From Candidatus Poribacteria bacterium (GTDB lineage: Bacteria > Poribacteria > WGA-4E > WGA-3G): a DNA stretch of 64,000 nt. Both the position numbers and the translations under genes were made by a program. Below the pieces are notes generated by a model. It made no database searches, was not told where the DNA came from, and saw only the letters and a list, made by a program, of their open reading frames with translations. Positions 1-8,705 of the stretch are shown piece by piece; position 1 is the first letter of the stretch; each line of letters opens with the position of its first letter. The DNA is taken from positions 3,900,204-3,964,203 of the forward strand of contig OY282386.1 in the NCBI GenBank assembly GCA_958295945.1, written 5' to 3'.

Positions 1-1
1 T

Positions 2-820
2 GACAAGATCCTGACCAGTTGGAACGGCATCATGATCCGTGGTATGGCGATAGGATATCAATTAACTGGGAAATCTGAATACCTTACTGCATGTGAAAAA
101 TCTGCTGAATTTGTCCTAACAACACTCTCCCAAGATAATGGACTGCTTTTACGCACCTATCGTGCTGGCAAAAGTCACCTCAATGCATACCTTGAGGATT
201 ACTCTTATTTCATAGCAGGTTTGATCGCATTATACGAAGCAAGTTTTGAACCTAAATGGTTGACTGAAGCGGAACGTCTTGCCAACATTATGATTGACCA
301 ATTTGGTGATCCATCAAATGAGGGATTCTTCTTCACAGGGAAATCACACGAGACTCTCATCGTGCAATCAAAGTCTGCTTATGACGGTGCAACACCTTCT
401 GGGGCATCAATGGCAATTCATAGTCTTTTGCGGCTTGCCAAGCATTTGGACAAACCCGAATTTCATAACAAGGCAGTAGAGACGTTGAAACTCTATTTTC
501 ATCAGATGGATGTGATGCCATCAGGTTCTGGACAGTTGTTGTGTGAGTTAGCGTTTTTATTGTCTACACCGAAAGAGATAGTTATAATTGGTGAAAAAGA
601 AGGGACACAAACCAAAGCGATGTTGGATGCATTACACAACATTTACCTTCCCAATAGAGTTATCGCATTGAGTGATTCTAAAGACGGTAACACCTTGCCG
701 CTCCTCGTAAATAGGTCACAGATAGATAACACTGCCACCGCTTATGTGTGTGAAGATTATGTCTGCAAAACGCCGACAACCGATGTTGACGTATTCTTGC
801 AGTTATTATCAGTAGAATAA
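2..820 (+). CDS. YyaL/DUF255-like thioredoxin-domain protein, C-terminal fragment
   Basis: This is the last 272 codons of a gene that begins before the window; the frame is open from base 2. It starts with KILTSWNGIMIRG, which matches the conserved segment in the alpha/alpha barrel of YyaL/spermatogenesis-associated-protein-20 proteins (N-terminal thioredoxin-like DUF255, then a glycosidase-like toroid). The Y-LEDYSYFIAGLIALYEA stretch and the final GxxxxxxTxAMLDAL part also fit the family. The thioredoxin domain lies outside the window and cannot be checked. The family is widespread but has no settled biochemical role. Family assignment is fairly sure; function is unknown. Confidence 0.82.
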   Translation, partial: DKILTSWNGIMIRGMAIGYQLTGKSEYLTACEKSAEFVLTTLSQDNGLLLRTYRAGKSHLNAYLEDYSYFIAGLIALYEASFEPKWLTEAERLANIMIDQFGDPSNEGFFFTGKSHETLIVQSKSAYDGATPSGASMAIHSLLRLAKHLDKPEFHNKAVETLKLYFHQMDVMPSGSGQLLCELAFLLSTPKEIVIIGEKEGTQTKAMLDALHNIYLPNRVIALSDSKDGNTLPLLVNRSQIDNTATAYVCEDYVCKTPTTDVDVFLQLLSVE

Positions 821-904
821 GTGAATATAAATACAACTATCGTCAATAAAAGTAGACAATCTTATAAGATACATCTTGTTCGTAGGATATAGGGAGGAAA
901 AGAA

Positions 905-2170
905 TTGAAGTATATTACATGTTGCCAAGTATTTCTCATACTATTAGTTGGTTTTCTAATCGGATGTGGAGAAAGTGAAGAACGAGAACCGATTATCCCA
1001 GTCGTGACATTAGAATTCTTGGGTTACTCTGACACTGACAACGCACAGTTCTCAATAACTGTGAAGCCGAATACTCAAGAGTTGCCGGTATTGGTTGTAT
1101 TCACCTCAGAGGGAAAAGAACCTTTTCATGTTTGGAATGTTCACAAAAGGGGTCCAATAACACAGATTTTTTCGGTGCTACTTGATACCTCTGTCACTTG
1201 GGAAGCTTCTATTGTTGCATATTCAGAGGAAATAACAAAGGAGTATCCTTTGGGACTTTCAGGCATTTCCGTTGATGCTCTAAGCGAATATGTGTTAGGT
1301 GATGCTACACGAGTTACAACAACTCCGTTAGAAATATCTGTTGATAATGAGATTGTTATCCCTGAAGGTATGGTGTTGATTCCAGAAGGTGAATTTCAAA
1401 TGGGTGGAGATGATCCAGAAGCAGAAGATCGTGAAAAACCTGTGCATACAGTCTATGTAGATGCCTTTTATATAGATATACACGAGGTGACTGTTGGAGA
1501 GTATAGTAAGTTTGTCAGAGAAACAGACAGCAATCCGTTACCACCGTGGTCTAATGAACGGTCTCCTACGAGTGAACATCCAGCCGTAGGCATAAGTTGG
1601 CATAATGCGATGGCTTATGCGGTATGGGCAAATAAACGTTTGCCTACAGAAGCAGAATGGGAAAAGGCAGCACGTGGTGGATTAAATGACATGAAATATC
1701 CGTGGGGAAATACTGATCCAGATGGGACACAGTGTAATTATGCCGATAAGAATACTGTTGATCTCGTATGGAATTTTGACGGTGGCGAACAACGGATCAC
1801 TTGGGCAGATGAGGATGTTGATGATGGGTATAGATTCAACGCACCTGTCGGGAGTTTCCTACCGAACCCTTACGGCTTATACGACATGTCAGGCAATATA
1901 TGGGAATGGTGTCTTGATGAATACGATGAAGAATTCTATGCGAACTCTCCGCGTGAGAATCCGATATCAGGCATGGATATAGTTGATATAATAGATAAGT
2001 CATTGTCAATTACCACACCACGGACTATTCGAGGGGGTTCCTATGCATCGGCTTCATCTGAAATGCGTTCTGCACAACGGCATGGAGCTTACCCACGGAG
2101 AGAGTATAACAATGTCGGTTTCAGGTGTGTAAAACCTCTCAAAATAGAACTCAAAAAAGCCGGACAGTAA
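905..2170 (+). CDS. FGE-sulfatase (SUMF1)-domain lipoprotein without the catalytic cysteines
   Basis: The 421-aa protein starts with TTG, chosen because a strong AGGGAGGAAA Shine-Dalgarno sits just upstream and the N-terminus is a lipoprotein signal (lipobox LIGC, Cys21). Residues 22-150 form an uncharacterised linker domain. From about residue 153 to the end is a formylglycine-generating-enzyme fold: GMVLIPEGEFQMGG, RLPTEAEWEKAARGG, YPWGN, YDMSGNIWEWC and VGFRCVK. The family's active-site stretch after RGGSY reads ASASSEMRSAQRHG, lacking the Cys pair used for sulfatase maturation, so it is probably not a formylglycine-generating enzyme. It is likely a secreted, membrane-anchored binding or structural protein. 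A paralogue lies at 58113-59243. Confidence 0.85.
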   Translation: MKYITCCQVFLILLVGFLIGCGESEEREPIIPVVTLEFLGYSDTDNAQFSITVKPNTQELPVLVVFTSEGKEPFHVWNVHKRGPITQIFSVLLDTSVTWEASIVAYSEEITKEYPLGLSGISVDALSEYVLGDATRVTTTPLEISVDNEIVIPEGMVLIPEGEFQMGGDDPEAEDREKPVHTVYVDAFYIDIHEVTVGEYSKFVRETDSNPLPPWSNERSPTSEHPAVGISWHNAMAYAVWANKRLPTEAEWEKAARGGLNDMKYPWGNTDPDGTQCNYADKNTVDLVWNFDGGEQRITWADEDVDDGYRFNAPVGSFLPNPYGLYDMSGNIWEWCLDEYDEEFYANSPRENPISGMDIVDIIDKSLSITTPRTIRGGSYASASSEMRSAQRHGAYPRREYNNVGFRCVKPLKIELKKAGQ

Positions 2171-2193
2171 AGGGATGGTCGTAGGGTAGTGGT

Positions 2194-3588
2194 ATGAGTC
2201 TAATTGTGAAGTTGAAAGACATTGGTATCATAAAACAAGCAGAATTTTCACTGGGTGATTTGACAATCATCTGCGGTGAGAATAACACTGGTAAGACGTA
2301 TATTTCATACGCACTTTACGGATTTTTACACTCTTGGAACAACTTTTTTCAACTTCCCATTAGTGATGACCAAGTCAATAGTTTAATAGCAACAGGTTCC
2401 CTTGAGATTGAGACGGAACGAACAGCTGAACAAATACTTAAAGAAACATGTTCCAAATATTCTAAACATCTGAGTAATATTTTCGCAGCGAATGAAGAAT
2501 CATTTCAAAATAGTGAGTTCCATCTCTTCTCAGACAATTTTGGCAGTCAATCCAGACTACCCGGATTTAGAAGAAGTTTTCAAGGACATTTCATTTCCGC
2601 AAGTTTAAGGCGGAGAGGAGATGGTAAACTCAGTTTTACAGCCTGTATAGATAAGAAACCAGGAAGACAGGCTGACCAAGAGCTTGTAAGAGATGCTATA
2701 AAGTTTCGTATCGCCGAAGTTATATTTTTCGGAATTCTTCCTAAAACCTATATTTTTGCATCTGAACGGACTGGTACCACCATCTTCCGAAAAGAACTTG
2801 ATTATGCTCGAAGCCATTTACTTGATGAGATGGGGCATGCGGGAAGCAATAAAGATACACCTCAGTTGTTCTCCAAAGTGTACCGTCGTTATCCTGCTCC
2901 GATCAATGAGAATATTGACTATTCACGTCAACTTGATACTTTTGCTAAAAGTAAAAGTATCATCTCCAAAGAACATCCTGAAGTCTTGGAAGATTTAATA
3001 GATATTGTCGGTGGTGAATATGTTATAACAGAAAATGATCAACTCTATTTTATACCAAAAGGAACAAAGACGCAATTGACGATGGTTGAAAGTTCAAGTG
3101 CTGTCCGTTCATTATTGGATCTCGGTTTTTATTTACGCCACATTGCTGAAAAAGGGGATTTGCTCATGATAGACGAACCGGAACTAAGTCTACATCCAGA
3201 AAACCAACGTCGCATTGCCAGACTTTTCGCCAGACTCGTGAACATAGGAGTTAAAGTTTTCATCACGACACATAGTGATTACATTGTCAAAGAACTGAAT
3301 ACACTCATCATGCTCAACCATGACAAACCGCATCTAAAAGCAATTGCAGAAGAAAACGGGTATCAGCAAAGCGAGTTAATCAAAGCAGATCAAGTTAAAG
3401 TGTATGTGGCAGAAAAAGCGTTGTTGCCTTTGGAAGAAGGACAGAAAAAACGTAGAAGAGCACACACACTTGTACCTGCTGATATTGATTCCGAATTCGG
3501 TATTGAAGTCCGTAGTTTTGACAAGGCAATTGATGCAATGAATAAGATTCAACGAGATATTGTATGGGGTGTAAAGCAAGATAAGTGA
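2194..3588 (+). CDS. ABC-type AAA ATPase of the OLD/AAA_15 group (first of two ATPase/partner modules)
   Basis: The 464-aa ATPase has Walker A GENNTGKT at residues 28-35, a long coiled or helical insertion, a signature-like ESSSAVRSL before Walker B LLMIDEPELSLHP (about 322-334), and an H-loop FITTHSDYIVKELN. This layout is that of SMC/RecF/OLD-like ATPases found in defence and repair systems. No TOPRIM domain is evident after the ATPase core, and the tail (about 410-464) is unassigned. The stop codon overlaps the GTG start of the next gene in a GTGA, so the two are likely translationally coupled. The same layout recurs at 47219-48816. Substrate and role are unknown; a two-component immune or DNA-processing module is inference. 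Confidence 0.82.
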   Translation: MSLIVKLKDIGIIKQAEFSLGDLTIICGENNTGKTYISYALYGFLHSWNNFFQLPISDDQVNSLIATGSLEIETERTAEQILKETCSKYSKHLSNIFAANEESFQNSEFHLFSDNFGSQSRLPGFRRSFQGHFISASLRRRGDGKLSFTACIDKKPGRQADQELVRDAIKFRIAEVIFFGILPKTYIFASERTGTTIFRKELDYARSHLLDEMGHAGSNKDTPQLFSKVYRRYPAPINENIDYSRQLDTFAKSKSIISKEHPEVLEDLIDIVGGEYVITENDQLYFIPKGTKTQLTMVESSSAVRSLLDLGFYLRHIAEKGDLLMIDEPELSLHPENQRRIARLFARLVNIGVKVFITTHSDYIVKELNTLIMLNHDKPHLKAIAEENGYQQSELIKADQVKVYVAEKALLPLEEGQKKRRRAHTLVPADIDSEFGIEVRSFDKAIDAMNKIQRDIVWGVKQDK

Positions 3589-4142
3589 ACGATATAACTA
3601 TATTGCATGAAATGCTCAGTACCGGTGCTCAAGTTCCAATTCAGCAAACTGGTGGAAAGTTCTTTGTCATACTAAAAGACAAGCAAGCAAAAACAACCGT
3701 AGAAATCGCAGAAATTCCCCATGAATCAATAGTCATAAAAGCGGAAGTTTTTAAGCCTCCTAACATTTTCAAAGGTTCAAAGGGAGAACGTAGACGTGCA
3801 GATTTTGTCATAGTTTCTAACACAGAAACGGATAAGTGGATTATCTGTATTGAAACCCAAAAGGGAACTGGAAAAGACCGAGACCATGTTGAACAACAAT
3901 TAAGAGGGGCAGATTGCTTTATCGGTTATTGTAAATGTATAGGAAAGTCATTCTGGCAATCTACAAAATTTCTTGACGACTACCGATACCGATATGTAAG
4001 CATTGTTAATATTAACATTGACAAACAATCTACACGCGCCTACAAACCTACAAACCAGTCCGGCAAAATAGCACACGACAGTCCTGATACTTTTCGAGAA
4101 ATATTTGGACATCAAACTCTCTATTTCAATGAGTTGATCTAA
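3585..4142 (+). CDS. Small partner protein with a possible PD-(D/E)XK-like core
   Basis: The 185-aa protein starts with GTG inside the stop of the ATPase gene (GTGA overlap). I do not recognise a named family. Residues 71-95 read RADFVIV, a short turn, then IICIETQKG: an acidic residue (D73) on one strand followed 17 residues later by E90-T-Q92-K93. This resembles the D...E-x-K core of PD-(D/E)XK nucleases, with Gln in the Lys position, a substitution known in that superfamily. A following helix (HVEQQLRGADCFIGYC) would fit. The downstream partner at 48367-48816 has a comparable core. The nuclease assignment is a hypothesis; the coupling to the ATPase is visible directly. Confidence 0.7.
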   Translation: MNDITILHEMLSTGAQVPIQQTGGKFFVILKDKQAKTTVEIAEIPHESIVIKAEVFKPPNIFKGSKGERRRADFVIVSNTETDKWIICIETQKGTGKDRDHVEQQLRGADCFIGYCKCIGKSFWQSTKFLDDYRYRYVSIVNINIDKQSTRAYKPTNQSGKIAHDSPDTFREIFGHQTLYFNELI

Positions 4143-4148
4143 AACATG

Positions 4149-4958
4149 TCATGTCAACCTGATAACATCCTTCTTAACTATCCCTTTTGTGTGATTAATG
4201 TCTGCATGAGCAATCAACTCTAACGTCTCTGGTGCTAACCGTCCTCTCACCTCTGCAGGCAAACGACTCTCACCACGGTCTTGCGGTCTAAACCGCAAAA
4301 CAAGGAAGCAACGATATCGGTCTTTCGGTATCCAAGGGAGCGCGCCGTGGGTTAAGAGTTCTGAGATAATCACGATATCCCCTGCCTTCGGTGTGATATT
4401 TTCTACACCTGCGGGAAGATCTTCAACATCATCAATAGTTCCGTTGTTGAATATGTGTTCGGGACGATCATATTCAGCTTTGTGTGAACCGGGAACAACT
4501 AACAATCCACCATCACCTGGATACACATCTGTTAGATAAGGGAAAACGACAAAATCATCACAATAGATTTTACCATTTCGGTTTTCAAAACAGTTCTTGT
4601 CTCTTCCATAATCTTCACGCGCACAATGTAACCGCAATGCTTCTCCACCTTCCGGAACACCCACTCTGTCTGCTATCATTGTGCCACGAAACAACTGCGG
4701 TTTATTGTCAGTCAGTTCCTTAATGATAGACCAACTCGCAGGATGTAATGCAAGTGCTTCCAATGCTCTTGAGAAAGCGACTCCGTTTGGTAAGTGTTTT
4801 CCACTGGAGTCAAATCCCGCAGGCAGTTCATCAGGAGGCGTGTTGATGTAACTATCAGCCGCTTCCTGAGCTGCTTTTAATTCAACTCCTGTAATTGCAT
4901 TCTTAAGATGTAGAAATCCAGTAACGTCAAAAAGATATCGTTGTTCAGGTGTCATCAT
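4149..4958 (-). CDS. Phytanoyl-CoA dioxygenase (PhyH) family protein
   Basis: The reading frame opens at 5000, but MMTPEQRYLFDVTGFLHL (start 4958 or 4955) matches the usual N-terminus of this family, so the first 14 codons are probably not translated. The core contains FVVFPYLTDVYPGDGGLLVVPGSHK and a distal metal/2-oxoglutarate motif LLTHGALPW...RYRCFLVLRFRP. These place it among Fe(II)/2-oxoglutarate oxygenases of the PhyH type. The proximal HxD is less clear: LHCAREDYG is the best candidate. The substrate is unknown. It converges on the small partner gene with 6 bp between stops. A second PhyH gene lies at 20798. Confidence 0.85.
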   Translation of the reverse strand: MMTPEQRYLFDVTGFLHLKNAITGVELKAAQEAADSYINTPPDELPAGFDSSGKHLPNGVAFSRALEALALHPASWSIIKELTDNKPQLFRGTMIADRVGVPEGGEALRLHCAREDYGRDKNCFENRNGKIYCDDFVVFPYLTDVYPGDGGLLVVPGSHKAEYDRPEHIFNNGTIDDVEDLPAGVENITPKAGDIVIISELLTHGALPWIPKDRYRCFLVLRFRPQDRGESRLPAEVRGRLAPETLELIAHADINHTKGIVKKDVIRLT

Positions 4959-5247
4959 AATCTTACTCACAATTCGGGTTAATCTAAAGTAAATCAACAA
5001 GTAATGGAATCCGTTCTTCTTCTCTCACCCAACAATCTGCTTAATGGTAGTCAGTTAATATCTCATTATAGTCTTCTGCAGGTCGCAAGATATACTTTTG
5101 GTCTGTATCTGAAAGAATTAGATGAGGGGTATGCATAAGAAACCCAATCTCAAATAAGTATTAGAGTTAGTATGCACAATCCGCATGCCATCCTCAAGAT
5201 CAAAGCTGCACAATAGATTGCGTAACTACTAACTGGACAATTAAATA

Positions 5248-5910
5248 CTATATGGTCTTACGAAAAATACAGTGAATGTGTCCTGTCTTACCCCAACCAT
5301 CTGGGGTTAGTTCCATTCTACCGTACCGTTTCAAATGCAGCAACTCACCACCAGATTCACCTTTGGAAAACGAAACATGTATACCAGGGATTAATGCTCG
5401 TGAAAATGGTGTATCATTCTCCTCACGTTGGGCTGCCTCTCCGAACAGGAAACGATCTATCGGTTCCCCTTGACGACGGGAAAAGGTTATGATAGGATAA
5501 AGTTTCTCTACATAAAGAAGACTTTCAATATCGTAATCTCCTCCAACTTGTATACCTCTGCTATTCCCGCGGAAACCGTAGCGTGCATATTCATTGAAAA
5601 ACTCAAGAGTTAGGTTTTGACGGGCAGTCGCAGCAAGTGACACCTTAATTGCAAACTTCGGCTGCGGTATATCCCCTTCCTCAAATGTAAGACTTAAAAG
5701 TTGCCATTTACCTATCAACTGATCTCGAACTGCGTATTCATGCGTCTGTTTATCTTGATCACGTCGGATTTCTCCATAAGATTCAAGCAAATTCTCACGC
5801 TCTTTTTGTATGCTGGGAGTATTCTCAGAATTTTGAGTGTTCTGGGTTGTTTGACTAATACAACTACAGAAAATGAGAAGCAGTGCATTGAGAACTATTA
5901 ATGCTTTCAT
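5248..5910 (-). CDS. Hypothetical lipoprotein
   Basis: The 220-aa protein starts with ATG 8 nt after a GAGGAG Shine-Dalgarno. The N-terminus MKALIVLNALLLIFCSC looks like a lipoprotein signal with Cys17 as the likely acylation site (small residue before it), followed by a Gln/Asn/Thr-rich linker. The mature part begins around RDQLIGKWQLLSLTFEEGDIPQP, a beginning often seen in lipocalin-like or META-type beta-barrel proteins, and the rest is beta-rich. No catalytic motif is visible. It is followed, 8 bp away, by another lipoprotein gene upstream on the same strand (5919-6659), suggesting co-transcription. Function unknown. Confidence 0.7.
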   Translation of the reverse strand: MKALIVLNALLLIFCSCISQTTQNTQNSENTPSIQKERENLLESYGEIRRDQDKQTHEYAVRDQLIGKWQLLSLTFEEGDIPQPKFAIKVSLAATARQNLTLEFFNEYARYGFRGNSRGIQVGGDYDIESLLYVEKLYPIITFSRRQGEPIDRFLFGEAAQREENDTPFSRALIPGIHVSFSKGESGGELLHLKRYGRMELTPDGWGKTGHIHCIFRKTI

Positions 5911-5918
5911 AATCTCCT

Positions 5919-6659
5919 CTATTCTATGGTAATGCCAATGGTGTTAGATTCAAGCAAAGCTTTTCCTCTGCGTGATTTTGTCGGAAGATAAATGTCCTGT
6001 AAATCCTCTTTATATTTTTCTTGAATAAATTTAATCTGATCTTGTGTATAACCAATCGCTTCTTTCTTTACTTCTGGTGTAAACTGGGGGTTAGTGCTAT
6101 TCTGAATATCATATATCTCGCGCTCCAATTCAATAATTTGCGGGTGTTGATCCTGCATGAACTCATTGTATACCTCTAATTCAAGTGCAACTTTTACTGT
6201 GTACCTACCAGGAGTAAGTTTGTAATATTCATGCAGATTGTTCAATAGAACAGTCTGAGTTGTTCCTGCTTTCATATCAAAGCCTTGAACGCAACGGACG
6301 GATTTTCCATCCTTATAGAGTGTCTTGAGTGTGTTTCCAAGTGGGACCGTTTTTCTGCTCTTGACTGTTACACCGTTGCTATCTGTAACGATAAGTTGTC
6401 TGTAAGCGCGTTCCATAGCAACACTGGAAAACGGCACAAGCAGATCAAACTTTCCATTCTGGATTTGTAGTTCAAGCGGAATTGTATCTTGACCTGAATA
6501 GATTGTTTTTGGTGTCGAAAGTTCAAGAACAGCGAGCGCAGTAAGTGCTTCAGCAGAAGATGTTTCGGTCTCTATTGGTCGCATTCCTCTTTCCAGCGTT
6601 CCAAAACAACCAAATAAGCATACAATTAGAAATAAATTAAGTAGAATCAGATGTTTCAT
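5919..6659 (-). CDS. Hypothetical lipoprotein
   Basis: The frame extends to a TTG at 6674, but the ATG at 6659 is preceded at proper distance by GAGG and begins a clear lipoprotein signal, MKHLILLNLFLIVCLFGC with Cys18. The mature domain (about 45-170) is predicted beta-rich, with KTIYSGQDTIPLELQIQNG and LTPGRYTVKVALELEVYN, reminiscent of Ig-like or intermediate-conductance adhesion folds but not assignable to a family. The C-terminal third is charged and helical. It forms a probable two-gene unit with 5248-5910. Function unknown. Confidence 0.7.
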   Translation of the reverse strand: MKHLILLNLFLIVCLFGCFGTLERGMRPIETETSSAEALTALAVLELSTPKTIYSGQDTIPLELQIQNGKFDLLVPFSSVAMERAYRQLIVTDSNGVTVKSRKTVPLGNTLKTLYKDGKSVRCVQGFDMKAGTTQTVLLNNLHEYYKLTPGRYTVKVALELEVYNEFMQDQHPQIIELEREIYDIQNSTNPQFTPEVKKEAIGYTQDQIKFIQEKYKEDLQDIYLPTKSRRGKALLESNTIGITIE

Positions 6660-6685
6660 AACATATTTCCTCAAAAATGTTCTGT

Positions 6686-7777
6686 TTACAGTGGGTTAAG
6701 TGTGATACCTAATCCGGGACATGTTGAAAGTTCAATAAATCCGTCTGTTATTTGTTCAGGTGGGACAACAAGTGTGCTTCGCCAATCCACCTCTCCCCAC
6801 GCATATTCAAGGATACCGAAGTTCGGCACACTTGCCATACACTGCACACTCGCAGCAGTGGCAACAGGACCGCTCGGATTGTGCGGTGTTACCTTTACAT
6901 TCGTTGTTTCAGCAAGCGTCGCAATTTTCTTCAATCCCAACAACCCACCGACATGTTTCACATCCGGCAAGATATAGTCAACACGTCCGTGCTTCAGTAG
7001 TCTTCCAAAATCAGTCAGTGTACGAAGCCGTTCTCCCGTTGCAATCGGCATAGAGGTAGACATACTTACATGTGCAACAGCATCAAGGTCCTCCAACGGA
7101 ATAGGGTCTTCAATCCAAAACAGATTGAGATCATCCAACGCTTTTGCAGTTTGTATGATAAGACCAGGATTAAATCGGCTATGACAATCTACTAATAGAT
7201 CAATTTCCGACCCAATGGTTGCACGGACGGCGCGAATCCGTTCAATACCTTTTCGAATTGCAGATGCAATTGTGCCTTTGGATATATCAGAGACAGAAAC
7301 ACCATCAAAAGGAGCACATTTTATCGCTGTAAATCCATCTGAAACTGCTTTCTCAGCATTTCGTGAGAAACCTTGTGGACTCCGATCTTGCGTCGCGCGG
7401 TTTATATTCGCATATAGTCTAATACGGTTTCTGCATTTGCCACCTATGAGTTGATAACTCGGCACACCCAAAGCCTTTCCCGACAAGTCCCACATCGCAT
7501 GTTCAATTCCACTAATTGCGGTAAGATATGTATGACCTTCACTATCACGGAAGAAACGACTACGAAAAGACTCAAGATCAAACACACTCCATCCAGTGAG
7601 TGCAGACTCAAGATCTTGTATTATCTGTCCAACCTGCTTATCATCTCCACCGTGCGATGCCTCACCGATTCCAGTTGTGCCATCTTCCGCATGAAGTTTA
7701 ACCAAAAGCCAATTTCCACGATGGTTGACATGTACGATTTCTGTTTCTACAGATTTAATCTTTAAGGTGTGCATCAT
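6686..7777 (-). CDS. Mandelate racemase/muconate lactonizing enzyme family protein (enolase superfamily)
   Basis: The 363-aa length is typical. The N-terminal capping domain is followed by a barrel with AIKCAPFDG (a Lys near residue 153), metal-ligand regions LLVDCHSRF and FWIEDPIPLED, a third region PDVKHVGG, and VTPHNPSGPV at the end, where the His resembles the general acid/base of the galactonate/gluconate dehydratase branch. It probably dehydrates or epimerises an acid sugar; the substrate cannot be read from sequence. It lies 6 bp after the ThuA-like gene (7784-8431), so the two are likely one operon for sugar metabolism. Confidence 0.88.
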   Translation of the reverse strand: MMHTLKIKSVETEIVHVNHRGNWLLVKLHAEDGTTGIGEASHGGDDKQVGQIIQDLESALTGWSVFDLESFRSRFFRDSEGHTYLTAISGIEHAMWDLSGKALGVPSYQLIGGKCRNRIRLYANINRATQDRSPQGFSRNAEKAVSDGFTAIKCAPFDGVSVSDISKGTIASAIRKGIERIRAVRATIGSEIDLLVDCHSRFNPGLIIQTAKALDDLNLFWIEDPIPLEDLDAVAHVSMSTSMPIATGERLRTLTDFGRLLKHGRVDYILPDVKHVGGLLGLKKIATLAETTNVKVTPHNPSGPVATAASVQCMASVPNFGILEYAWGEVDWRSTLVVPPEQITDGFIELSTCPGLGITLNPL

Positions 7778-7783
7778 TCTAGT

Positions 7784-8431
7784 TTAGGATGTCGCTGCCC
7801 ATCTCACCGCTTGTGTAAGAAATCTCTGCATACCTAAGCGTTCAAAAGTGCCAGGTCCGTGTCCTAAAGTTGTATAAAAGACTTTACCTGCACCATAGGT
7901 CTTAACCCATGCCATTGGGTGTGCCTTGCCGAACCATTCCGCTGTTGCTAATACATGAAGGTTTGGTTCATGTGCAGAGATATAGATTTCATCTTCTACA
8001 TCAAAATCGGAAACGCCTTGGGTCGTAGGGTGTTCTGTGTCTTCTATATGCACAGTGAATGTAGAACCTGGTGGATGCCAATTCGAATGTCCACCGATGA
8101 GATCAACTGCACGACCACCAATCCACCAAGCGGTACCGTGTATTCCGACTAATCCTTTACCACCCTCCACAAACTGAAACAGGCCTTCTTCTTGTCCAGG
8201 GGTCAAATCTGGGACGCGTTTGGAAGTGCCATCCTCTTGACGTTCCGAACGGATGAAGCCTGTGCCAAAGACACACGCATCGTAGTTATCTAACTCATTG
8301 GATGCCAAAATATCCTTATCGTCGCTTAAAGTCGCAGATATTTCTGCATCCTCATCAAGAAAACTGTGTATAACACTCGCACTTGCATTGAAGCGATGGT
8401 TCTCACCAGATAGCACAAGTATTTTTGACAT
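7784..8431 (-). CDS. ThuA-like domain protein
   Basis: The 215-aa protein has the ThuA (trehalose utilisation) glutamine-amidotransferase-like fold: KILVLSGENHRFNA at the start, GLVGIHGTAWW in the middle, DEIYISAHEP, and the signature GKVFYTTLGHGPGTFERLGMQ followed by VRWAA at the end. The start ATG follows GGAGG. In other bacteria ThuA domains are linked to disaccharide use, but a direct reaction is not established. The gene is first in a two-gene unit with the enolase-superfamily enzyme downstream. Confidence 0.87.
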   Translation of the reverse strand: MSKILVLSGENHRFNASASVIHSFLDEDAEISATLSDDKDILASNELDNYDACVFGTGFIRSERQEDGTSKRVPDLTPGQEEGLFQFVEGGKGLVGIHGTAWWIGGRAVDLIGGHSNWHPPGSTFTVHIEDTEHPTTQGVSDFDVEDEIYISAHEPNLHVLATAEWFGKAHPMAWVKTYGAGKVFYTTLGHGPGTFERLGMQRFLTQAVRWAATS

Positions 8432-8579
8432 AATTGCCTCCGATAGAAAAGCTTAAGGTTGTTATCATGTGAAATAGATCAATGGGTTTATCTGTTAGGC
8501 ATCAGTTTAGTTGAAAACCGAAATTATGTCAACATGTCAATTAAACGCCGGGTGTGTAAAGTTTTTGTCACTATAAGCG

Positions 8580-8705
8580 TCAATTTAGCGTCCTTCCAGT
8601 GCCGTTAGGTTCGGTTAGGAAACCGCACCTAACCAGAACTATGAGAGTAGTATTTTTTGTGTAGTTTCTGACGGCAAATTCATTGTGTTTATCTTGCGAT
8701 TTCAT
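8580..8705 (-). CDS. Possible 41-aa small ORF inside the element
   Basis: This short frame starts with ATG at 8705, 6-7 nt after a strong AAGGAGA Shine-Dalgarno. It encodes MKSQDKHNEFAVRNYTKN and then runs into the hairpin repeat at 8605-8632, which supplies the codons for RCGFLTEPNGT. It may be the start of a gene whose 3' part has been replaced by the repeat, or not a gene at all. No domain is recognisable. Confidence 0.3.
   Translation of the reverse strand: MKSQDKHNEFAVRNYTKNTTLIVLVRCGFLTEPNGTGRTLN
8605..8632. repeat. GGTTTCCTAACC-type hairpin repeat
   Basis: TTAGGTTCGGTT and AACCGCACCTAA pair over 12 positions with a single mismatch around an AGGA loop. The reverse strand carries the GGTTTCCTAACC core that also occurs, with different outer stem bases, at 18146-18167 and in weaker form at 16536-16560. 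Confidence 0.6.

Noticed and set aside
905-2170. Formylglycine-generating sulfatase activator
   Set aside because: The active-site Cys residues are missing.
2194-3588. Gabija GajA or PARIS AriA
   Set aside because: No TOPRIM domain and no UvrD-like or DUF4435 partner; the neighbour is a small unrelated protein.
5001-5247. Gap between the PhyH and lipoprotein genes
   Set aside because: I see no ORF, hairpin or promoter worth naming.
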